Assembly (NCBI GenBank): GCA_030066245.1
Contig: JASJBY010000163.1
Coordinates: forward strand, 1 to 8,692
Length of the DNA: 8,692 nucleotides
Origin: Gammaproteobacteria bacterium
Lineage (GTDB): Bacteria; Pseudomonadota; Gammaproteobacteria; JAABTG01
Reading direction: 5' to 3'
In this document: positions 1 through 5,676 of the stretch, one piece after another
Layout: every line of letters starts with the position of its first letter
How positions within the stretch are numbered: position 1 is the first letter of the stretch
Notes under the pieces: generated by a model
What the model saw: the letters and a program-made list of their open reading frames with translations, nothing else
The model's database searches: none
What the model was told of the DNA's origin: nothing
Made by a program: the position numbers and the translations under genes

Positions 1-4
1 GTCT

Positions 5-32
5 GGCGGAACGCCCCTGCGGGGCTTCCGCC
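5..32. repeat. REP-like GC-rich palindrome
   Basis: GGCGGAA (5-11) pairs with TTCCGCC (26-32), and GCCCC (13-17) pairs with GGGGC (21-25), with a TGC loop and one bulged C at 12. This makes a 12-bp hairpin with a 3-nt loop. Long GC-rich imperfect palindromes of this GGCGGAA...TTCCGCC type are, from general knowledge, dispersed intergenic repeats in many gammaproteobacterial genomes. Only one copy is in this window, so repeat status is inferred. It could also act as a bidirectional terminator, but no T-tract follows on either strand. Confidence 0.55.
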
Positions 33-75
33 CTACTACCGGCGGGCGCTGGTCTCAGTAAGCGATAAACTCACG

Positions 76-96
76 GCCCCCGGGGGTTCCGGGGGC
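76..96. other. GC-rich hairpin downstream of the cytochrome gene
   Basis: GCCCCC (76-81) and GGGGGC (91-96) form a 6-bp perfect GC stem around a 9-nt loop. It lies about 50 bp past the stop of the minus-strand cytochrome gene, so it could stop or stabilise that transcript. There is no run of T after the stem on the minus strand, so a classic intrinsic terminator is not supported. Confidence 0.3.
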
Positions 97-143
97 TGAT
101 TGGAGATCGTGCTGTCGCGGGTCTTTACGATAACGTATTCGCG

Positions 144-1484
144 TTAGCCACCGGTCACGTTCAAACCCGGCCATTTCTGCCCATGGCAGCCGGAGTTGCC
201 GCAGAAGGTCTGGTCATCGACCCCGAAGCGGATTTCCCCATGGCACGCCTGGCAGGTGTCGTCCACCATGGCGCGGTGGGTGGCGGTGAAGTGAGGTTCT
301 GCGTGGCTCGCCGGCCGCTGGTAGTAGAGCGTCTTCAGGAAGGTTCTCGGCACTTGCCCGCCTCTCACAATGATGGGCACCGTGTGGCAGGTCGTGCAGT
401 TCACCGGGATGATATTGCCTTGAGTGTCCTTGTGACGGCCGCTATGACAGCGGAAGCATCCCGGGTCATACTTGTGACCGCGGTTGTCAGGGAAGGAGCG
501 CCAGGACACTTCCGGGTCAAGAAATTTACTGCGCGCCAGCAGACTCGCAGCGAAAGTCTGCATCTCATGCACGTGTTTCTTCGCCGCCGCCCAGGCTTCG
601 GGCTGTTCCTCTGCCAGATTCGGAAAGTCCTTCTGGTACTGGGCCCAGGCCTCTTCCACGAGGCGCATGGCACTCTCTTCCGAATCGAACTGCTTGTGCA
701 ACAGGTCTGATACCCGTGCCTTCACGTAGGGAAAGCGTTTTTCAAGCTTTCCATTGGCGAGAGCGTCATCCACGGTTTCTTCAGGATTCTTGAAAGGATG
801 CGCCGCACGGTTGTGGCAATCTATGCACTGCATCGTGTGGATATCCGCGGCGGCGATTTCGTCTTCGGTTAGCTGCTTCTGAGAGTCGGCATAAGTGACA
901 GTGGTCCCATCCGGGCGGGTCACCTGAACCCACGGGATCTCTTGTTTCTGATGGGCCGTGGCGATGAACTTGACCGTGTTTTCCAAGTGCGAGTGCACTC
1001 CCCTGCGTCTGCTGTCCCGGGATTGAATGCCCGCGGTGCGCACGATCAGGCCGACCCGGGTCTCGGTGTTCTTCTCATCGGGCGCGAAGTGCGTTCGAAA
1101 GCGCACGGAGTTGTTCTGGTGGGGCTCCTGCGAGTGACAGCTCTCACAAGCCTCTCTGGACGGGGGCAGGGAATGCGAGCCGACGGGCCTGTCATAGCCG
1201 ACGAGCAGCGCCCAGGCATGGCCTACATGTGTGCTCTTTACGGCCAAGGCTTTGAAGGCAGATATTCTTCCCACGTGGCACTCGACGCAGTCGACCGAGG
1301 CGTGCTGGGAAATTTGGTGAGAGTATGTGTTTTCAGGATGCACGTCATGGCAGGCGTTGGAACAGAAGTAGTCGCTGTTGGTGAACTCCCATCCGGCCAC
1401 GCCTACGGCGCCCATGGCCAGGAAGCCGACACCGATCGCAGCCAGAATCAGAATCCAGCGGGTTGTTTTTCCAGTGACACTCAT
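144..1484 (-). CDS. NapC/NirT-type membrane-anchored multiheme cytochrome c (about 8 hemes)
   Basis: The 446-residue product has a short basic N-terminus, one membrane segment (about residues 10-32) and a periplasmic heme domain. Heme motifs are CSNACH (41-46, CX3CH), CVECH (66), CESCH (113), CIDCH (220), CFRCH (343), CTTCH (363), CQACH (411) and CGNSGCH (428-434, CX4CH). That gives six canonical CXXCH sites and two with wider spacing. The N-terminal part resembles NapC/NrfH quinol dehydrogenases, which pass electrons from the membrane quinol pool to periplasmic partners. The length and the C-terminal hemes recall the longer ImcH-like members, from memory only. The start at 1484 is chosen over an in-frame ATG at 1547 because AGAGGTGG lies about 8 nt upstream and the membrane segment follows at once. 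No partner reductase gene is adjacent, so the electron acceptor is unknown. The gene is divergent from the ankyrin gene. Confidence 0.88.
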   Translation of the reverse strand: MSVTGKTTRWILILAAIGVGFLAMGAVGVAGWEFTNSDYFCSNACHDVHPENTYSHQISQHASVDCVECHVGRISAFKALAVKSTHVGHAWALLVGYDRPVGSHSLPPSREACESCHSQEPHQNNSVRFRTHFAPDEKNTETRVGLIVRTAGIQSRDSRRRGVHSHLENTVKFIATAHQKQEIPWVQVTRPDGTTVTYADSQKQLTEDEIAAADIHTMQCIDCHNRAAHPFKNPEETVDDALANGKLEKRFPYVKARVSDLLHKQFDSEESAMRLVEEAWAQYQKDFPNLAEEQPEAWAAAKKHVHEMQTFAASLLARSKFLDPEVSWRSFPDNRGHKYDPGCFRCHSGRHKDTQGNIIPVNCTTCHTVPIIVRGGQVPRTFLKTLYYQRPASHAEPHFTATHRAMVDDTCQACHGEIRFGVDDQTFCGNSGCHGQKWPGLNVTGG

Positions 1485-1633
1485 TCTTGGTCCACCTCTA
1501 TCGGATATAGGCCCAGGGAAACCGCCCCGAAACGCGGTATGCCACACTGAGGAGAGAAATTTTCCACAATGCTGTTGTCGCCATTACACCAGCGGATTGC
1601 AGTTCGGTGACTGCATGCGGTAGGCTTCCCCGC
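1485..1633. promoter_or_regulatory. Divergent promoter region between the cytochrome and ankyrin genes
   Basis: This 149-bp gap separates two diverging genes and must hold at least one promoter for each, which is inference from layout. On the minus strand a TATATC box lies about 28 nt before the cytochrome ATG, with only a poor GTTTCG -35 match 18 nt further upstream. The minus-strand ribosome site AGAGGTGG sits next to the ATG. No strong consensus promoter is visible for the plus strand. Confidence 0.35.
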
Positions 1634-1637
1634 ATGC
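1613..1637 (+). promoter_or_regulatory. Inverted repeat overlapping the ankyrin gene start codon
   Basis: GCATGCGG (1613-1620) and CCGCATGC (1630-1637) form a perfect 8-bp inverted repeat with a 9-nt spacer. The right arm contains the ATG at 1634 and the spacer side holds the weak GGTAGG ribosome site. In mRNA this hairpin would hide the start codon if 1634 is the true start. If the upstream GTG at 1607 is used, it lies wholly in coding sequence. Confidence 0.45.
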
Positions 1638-2410
1638 GATGGGCAAGACTTGCGGTTACCCCGATTGTACTCTTCGCCGGTAGTGCCTGGCTAGCGTCAC
1701 CTTGGGCTGCGCCGGCAGGCGAGTGGAACGCCGCGGTGAAGCAGCGCGATTGGGTGACTGTCGAGCGTCTGGTCACCGCTGGTGCAGAGGTGAATCAGCC
1801 GACAGAGAAGGGCGCGACGGCGCTGATGCGGGCGGCAGACGATGGCCGGTCGGATGTGGTGGCGTTACTGATCGAAGCCGGTGCGGATGTTAACGCCAGG
1901 AATCCGCTGGGCGGCTCTGCGCTGATGTATGCCTGCAAGAAAGGCGATTCGCCGAGCGCCCGGATGCTCCTCCAACGTGGAGCCAATGTCAACGCGGTCA
2001 GCGTCAACGGCTGGACACCCATCATGCTGGCGGCGGTCAAGGGACATGACAGGGTTGTGGCAATGCTCCTGCGTTGGGGCGCCGACCCCAACTCCGCTGA
2101 CGTTTACGGCTGGACGCCTCTGATGCGTTCCGTTGATCGGAACCGTCCGCAGTCGGTGCGAGTGCTTCTTGCCGACCGTGCCACGGCCGTGAATGCAAGG
2201 AACGAGCATGGAGCGACCGCCCTGCACTACGCGGCCGCCCGCGGCGACATGGATACGGTGCGTCTGCTGGTGGAGCGAGGGGCGGACATCGGTCTGGAGG
2301 ACGGTCAGGGGAGAACGGCGCTGGAGATGGCGAGCGGCCACGAGCACAACGCGCTGGTCCGGTTTCTGGAGAATCGAAGTCGCCGACAGAATCGCGAGGC
2401 TCCCGGTTAG
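1634..2410 (+). CDS. Exported ankyrin-repeat protein
   Basis: The 258-residue product begins with a Sec-type signal peptide (basic MRWAR, then a hydrophobic stretch, likely cleaved near AAPA before GEW). The rest is about seven ankyrin repeats of about 33 residues. The first (starting at EWNAAV) is degenerate, followed by repeats opening with GATALM, GGSALM, GWTPIM, GWTPLM, GATALH and GRTALE, the last acting as a basic C-terminal cap. Most end in a GADVN-type turn. Ankyrin repeats bind proteins and carry no enzyme activity, so the partner in the periplasm is unknown. One known periplasmic example is AnkB of Pseudomonas, which supports catalase activity. The start at 1634 gives a normal signal peptide with a weak GGTAGG site 9 nt upstream; a GTG at 1607 would add nine residues. 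The gene is convergent with the Rieske-like gene and divergent from the cytochrome gene. Confidence 0.85.
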   Translation: MRWARLAVTPIVLFAGSAWLASPWAAPAGEWNAAVKQRDWVTVERLVTAGAEVNQPTEKGATALMRAADDGRSDVVALLIEAGADVNARNPLGGSALMYACKKGDSPSARMLLQRGANVNAVSVNGWTPIMLAAVKGHDRVVAMLLRWGADPNSADVYGWTPLMRSVDRNRPQSVRVLLADRATAVNARNEHGATALHYAAARGDMDTVRLLVERGADIGLEDGQGRTALEMASGHEHNALVRFLENRSRRQNREAPG

Positions 2411-2458
2411 CCTGGCACTCCGTCACAGTGGTTTTGACAGATTCAGAGCGTCCCGCTG

Positions 2459-3205
2459 TCAGCACACCACCTGGGTCTCACAATAGCTCTCCAGGGATTG
2501 AACGGTGGTGGTGCCGGAAACCTGGTCGTGGATTCGGTCGGTTTTCAGCTCCAGTGCCAGCCGGAAGCTGAACTTCTCAAGAAATTTGTCGAACATTTCC
2601 CCACCGTAGCTGCCGGTGGCGTACAGGCAATCATCGCGCTCGTCGTGGCTGAGGTCTATCGCCGCAAGCGGCTGCTTTGCTGGCCCTCCCAGCACCCGCC
2701 CACCTTCGGTCGGGTCGTACACGCTTTTCTCCGAGCAGCAGTAAATGACCCGCTCCCGCTCCGTGGTTTGCTCATTGGCATCCAGGAAAGTGGCTGACTC
2801 GTGACGGTAGTTTATGAAGCTGACCGTTGGTGAGGGATGCGACATGCGATGCGCGCAGATGGCGGAAAAGGCAACCACGGCACGCTTGGGACCCACGCCG
2901 CCCGGCCATTCATAGTCTTTACCGTCCTCGGTGCGAAGCGTGGCGTGTCTGTTCGTGGGTTGGCCAAGGTTAATCAGGAAGCATGGTGTGGAGACATAGG
3001 GATAGTGAAACACGAAGCTCTTGCCGATGGTCAGGTCACCCAGGTGCAGGTCGCTGCCGTCGGCTCGGACAAGTTTGACCCGGTTGTATTTGCGAGCCGC
3101 GGGTTGCTCGCTGGCGAGGACCTGGGGATGCATGCCCAGCATGGTCAGTGCGGATGTGCAGATCTTGACAAAGCCGCGCCGGTCGATGCTCCGTCGGTCA
3201 ACCAT
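2459..3205 (-). CDS. Tat-exported Rieske-like protein with a degenerate second ligand motif
   Basis: The 248-residue product starts with a twin-arginine signal (DRRGFVK, residues 8-14, then a short hydrophobic stretch to about 31), so it is likely exported folded. The Rieske fold is suggested by CAH at 117-119 and by a second motif, CCSEKSVYDP (156-165), followed by GGRVLGGPAKQPL, which matches the usual C-x-x-H-GS-x-FDP...GP region. The histidine expected in the second motif is absent: E159 or K160 occupies the place. The spacing between motifs (about 37 residues) is also longer than the 15-17 of bc1-type Rieske proteins. Cys193, Cys242 and the C-terminal Cys248 are extra. True Rieske proteins carry a 2Fe-2S cluster in quinol-oxidising or other electron-transfer complexes; whether this one does is uncertain. 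The start at 3205 is supported by GGAGGGG about 7 nt upstream. It overlaps the end of the MoeB-like gene by 8 bp, so translation is likely coupled. Confidence 0.75.
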   Translation of the reverse strand: MVDRRSIDRRGFVKICTSALTMLGMHPQVLASEQPAARKYNRVKLVRADGSDLHLGDLTIGKSFVFHYPYVSTPCFLINLGQPTNRHATLRTEDGKDYEWPGGVGPKRAVVAFSAICAHRMSHPSPTVSFINYRHESATFLDANEQTTERERVIYCCSEKSVYDPTEGGRVLGGPAKQPLAAIDLSHDERDDCLYATGSYGGEMFDKFLEKFSFRLALELKTDRIHDQVSGTTTVQSLESYCETQVVC

Positions 3206-3980
3206 TACCGTACCCCTCCGGACCACACACAGGACAATTTGGATTCTTCCGTAGGCGGATGGTTCGCCACTCGAGGGCCATGGCGTCGAACAGCAGAAGT
3301 CGTCCACATAATGTGTCGCCCATGCCAAGCAACACCTTGATCCCTTCCAGCGCCTGCAGCGTGCCAATCACGCCTACCACGGGGGCCAGTATACCTTCCT
3401 GAGCACAGGTCTCGGCCATCTCGTCCCCATCGGCGTACAGGCAGCGGTAGCAGGGGCTCTCCGGGCGAGCCGGCAGGAAGGTGGAAAGCTGGCCTTCCAA
3501 GCGGATGGCGGCCCCTGAGACCAGGGCTGTGGCGGTGCGGACGCAGGTCTCGTTCAGGGCGAAACGCGTGGGGAAGTTGTCGCTGCAATCCAGAACCACG
3601 TCGGATGCGCGTACCTGCTCTTCGAGCTCCGCCTCCTCGAGCTGCCAATCCAGCGCGGTAACCTTCACGTCGGGGTTCAGGGCGTGGAGCGTGGCCTGGG
3701 CGCTCAATGCCTTCGGCTCCCCCACGTCCTCAGTCCGGTGAGCGATCTGGCGCTGGAGATTGGACGGCTCGACCCGGTCATAGTCGCTGATGACCAGTTG
3801 GCCGACGCCGGCTGCGGCCAGATACATGGCCGCCGGCGAGCCGAGCCCGCCCATGCCCACGATCAGCGCCCGTGAAGCCAGCAGTGTCTCCTGGCCTGCG
3901 GGCCCCACTTGGGGCAGCCGCACCTGGCGACTGTATCGGGCACCGGGCTCGATTGATATCCCGTCTTCGGTCAATATCAT
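3198..3980 (-). CDS. moeB: MoeB/ThiF/HesA-family sulfur-carrier adenylyltransferase
   Basis: The 260-residue product has the full E1-like adenylation fold. The nucleotide loop is GMGGLG at 42-47. The motif D66-Y-D68-R then N74-L-Q-R77-Q78 contacts ATP, K90 follows, and DCSDN is at 131-135. CYRC (177-180) and CPVC (249-252) are the two zinc-binding CXXC pairs, and TCAQEGILAPVVG (191-203) matches the MoeB TC-x-E-x-G region. MoeB adenylates the C-terminal glycine of MoaD so that molybdopterin synthase can be charged with sulfur; ThiF does the same to ThiS. No rhodanese domain is fused, and length is close to E. coli MoeB. No moaD, thiS or moaE gene is nearby, so MoeB rather than ThiF or HesA is the likeliest but not proven role. 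The ATG at 3980 lacks a strong ribosome site. The stop overlaps the start of the Rieske-like gene. Confidence 0.88.
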   Translation of the reverse strand: MILTEDGISIEPGARYSRQVRLPQVGPAGQETLLASRALIVGMGGLGSPAAMYLAAAGVGQLVISDYDRVEPSNLQRQIAHRTEDVGEPKALSAQATLHALNPDVKVTALDWQLEEAELEEQVRASDVVLDCSDNFPTRFALNETCVRTATALVSGAAIRLEGQLSTFLPARPESPCYRCLYADGDEMAETCAQEGILAPVVGVIGTLQALEGIKVLLGMGDTLCGRLLLFDAMALEWRTIRLRKNPNCPVCGPEGYGNG

Positions 3981-4134
3981 GCTTGCTTATGACGTCAGCA
4001 CAGGCGTGCTGTACCTGAGTGCCGCTTACCCCTTAAATTATTGCGCACCCTGACCCGTATGCCAGTATACCGTCCCGGCACCGGTATAGCGGACGTCGGG
4101 CTTGTCGCATGAAATGGAGTACTTGGACGAAAGG
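3981..4134. promoter_or_regulatory. Divergent regulatory region between moeB and the mltF-like gene
   Basis: This 154-bp gap separates diverging genes. It contains TGACGTCA (3990-3997), an 8-bp palindrome; CAGCAC/GTGCTG (3996-4001 and 4006-4011, 4-nt spacer); and TATACCG/CGGTATA (4066-4072 and 4082-4088, 9-nt spacer). A weak plus-strand promoter match is TTGCGC (4041-4046) with TATACC (4066-4071), but the 19-nt spacing is long. The inverted repeats could bind regulators; no known operator is recognised. Confidence 0.35.
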
Positions 4135-5613
4135 ATGAGACTTCCGCCCCACCTGACTCTCCCGGCCGCCATTTGCCTGGCCGCAGCGACGCTTGTCACC
4201 TCTCCCGGTCTGGCTGCCGAGGAAGACGTGCGCGATATGGCTGGCCTCGACATGGGCCTCGTCACGGACAGGCGCACTGATGACTTGCCGGTCATGAAGG
4301 ACTTGCGCATTGTTCGCGCCCTCGTGACCTTCAGCCGAACTGACTTCTTTCTTTCCCCGGCGCGAGGTGCCCGGGGCCTGCAGGCCGAGCTGCTGCGCGA
4401 GTACGAGAAGCAGCTGAACAAAGGACGCGGCAAGAAAGACCTGAGAATCAACATGGCTTTCGTGCCCGTGCCTTTCAATCGCCTGATTCCGGCCCTGCTG
4501 GAAGGTGAGGGTGACATCGCCGCGGCCATGCTGACCATGACGCCGGAGCGGCGCGAGAAGGTTGCTTTCGCGACCGGTGGTCAGTTCACCGTAGACGAGG
4601 TCGTGGTGACTTCGAGTAAGGTGCAGGGGCTCGAGACGGTCGAGGACCTGTCCGGGCGCAAGGTGTACGTGCTTCGTGGCAGCAGCTACGTGGAGCACCT
4701 CAAGGAGCTCAACGTCCGCCTCGCCAAGAAGGGCAGGAAGCCGGTCATCATCCAGGAGGCAAATCCGCATGTCCTGACCGAGGACATCTTGGAACTGGTG
4801 GATGCCGGCATAGTGCGGATCACTGTGGCCGATGATTACAAGGCGGCGGTCTGGGCGCAGGCGCTTCCCAACCTGGTGGTTCACGACCACCTGAAGGTGC
4901 ACACGGGCGGCAAGCTGGGGTGGGCCATCCGCAAGACCAATCCGAAGTTGCAGAAGAGCCTGGATGCCTTCGCGCGGAAGGTGCGCAAAGGCACGCTTCT
5001 CGGCAACATGCTCTTCAAGCGCTACTACGTGGACACCCGATGGGTGAAGAATCCCGTCACCGAGCAGGAGCGCAGGAAACTGGAGAAGTTCTGGCCGCTG
5101 TTCAAGAAATACGGGGATCGATACGGCTTCGACTACATGGCTCTGGCGGCACAGGCCTACCAGGAGTCGGGACTGGACCACAGCAGGAGGAGTCACCGGG
5201 GGGCAATCGGCGTCATGCAGGTTCTGCCGAGCACCGCCAGGGACAAGAACGTGGGCATTCCGGACATCTCCAGCGTGGAGAACAATATCCATGCGGCGGC
5301 GAAATATCTGGCCTTCTTGAGAGACCGGTATTTCGCCAGCCCGGCAATCAGCAGCGATGATCGGCTCGCGTTCACCTGGGCGGCCTACAATGCCGGTCCA
5401 GCCAAGGTGAGACGCATGCGCTCAAGGGCGAGAAAAATGGGCCTGAGCGCCAATGAGTGGTTCGACAACGTGGAGTACGCGGCTCTCAAGATGGTCGGCC
5501 AGGAGACGGTGCGCTACGTGGCTAACGTCTACAGGTACTACGTTGCCTACACGCTGGCCGAGGAGCTTCAGGAGAAGAAAACCGGGGTGTTGGAGGCGAA
5601 AAGAAACGGGTAG
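4135..5613 (+). CDS. mltF: MltF-like membrane-bound or periplasmic lytic transglycosylase
   Basis: The 492-residue product has a Sec signal peptide (hydrophobic residues about 8-25, likely cleaved at GLA before AEED), a solute-binding-protein family 3 domain (about 55-300) and a C-terminal SLT goose-lysozyme-like domain (about 315-475). The catalytic glutamate is E344 in AYQESGLD; GVMQVLPSTA (359-368) and AYNAGP (417-422) are the conserved active-site and glycan-binding motifs. This is the MltF architecture and close to E. coli MltF in length. The enzyme cleaves the MurNAc-GlcNAc bond of peptidoglycan to 1,6-anhydro products, and the N-terminal domain is thought to regulate it by ligand binding. 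There is no lipobox, so anchoring differs from lipoprotein MltA-E. The start at 4135 gives a short signal n-region, but the AAAGG touches the ATG; ATG 4114 or TTG 4102 are possible. The next gene starts 63 bp after the stop. Confidence 0.87.
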   Translation: MRLPPHLTLPAAICLAAATLVTSPGLAAEEDVRDMAGLDMGLVTDRRTDDLPVMKDLRIVRALVTFSRTDFFLSPARGARGLQAELLREYEKQLNKGRGKKDLRINMAFVPVPFNRLIPALLEGEGDIAAAMLTMTPERREKVAFATGGQFTVDEVVVTSSKVQGLETVEDLSGRKVYVLRGSSYVEHLKELNVRLAKKGRKPVIIQEANPHVLTEDILELVDAGIVRITVADDYKAAVWAQALPNLVVHDHLKVHTGGKLGWAIRKTNPKLQKSLDAFARKVRKGTLLGNMLFKRYYVDTRWVKNPVTEQERRKLEKFWPLFKKYGDRYGFDYMALAAQAYQESGLDHSRRSHRGAIGVMQVLPSTARDKNVGIPDISSVENNIHAAAKYLAFLRDRYFASPAISSDDRLAFTWAAYNAGPAKVRRMRSRARKMGLSANEWFDNVEYAALKMVGQETVRYVANVYRYYVAYTLAEELQEKKTGVLEAKRNG

Positions 5614-5628
5614 AGTGTGCGTCTGCGT

Positions 5629-5647
5629 CACGGTCTTGCAAACCGTG
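5629..5647 (+). other. Small hairpin between the mltF-like and symporter genes
   Basis: CACGGT (5629-5634) and ACCGTG (5642-5647) enclose the 7-nt loop CTTGCAA. There is no T-run after it, so it is unlikely to stop transcription, in keeping with an operon. It is followed by G-runs (GGGGGCGGG and GGGGGG) leading to the symporter ribosome site, so the leader may be structured. Confidence 0.35.
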
Positions 5648-5676
5648 GGGGCGGGAGTCAAAGGGGGGTACGCCGG

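Noticed and set aside
131..146. TAACG/CGTTA hairpin at the cytochrome stop codon as a terminator
   Set aside because: The stem is 5 bp, AT-rich at its end, overlaps the stop codon and has no T-run after it.
942..1550. A plus-strand open frame opposite the cytochrome gene
   Set aside because: It has no known domain and is antisense to a gene with eight heme motifs; it is a GC-driven shadow.
2411..2458. A terminator between the convergent ankyrin and Rieske-like genes
   Set aside because: Only 4-bp stems such as CACT/AGTG or AGCG/CGCT are present, without a convincing T-run on either strand.
4033..5292. A long open frame on the minus strand opposite the mltF-like gene
   Set aside because: It is His/Val/Gln-rich with no recognisable domain, lies antisense to a clear MltF family gene, and is the kind of open frame that high GC content produces.
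5611..5668. A tRNA-like piece: GGTAGAG resembling a D-arm and an anticodon-like arm with loop CTTGCAA
   Set aside because: No T-arm with GTTCRA, no acceptor stem and no CCA end can be found, and the first part lies in the mltF stop region. The match is limited to one hairpin.
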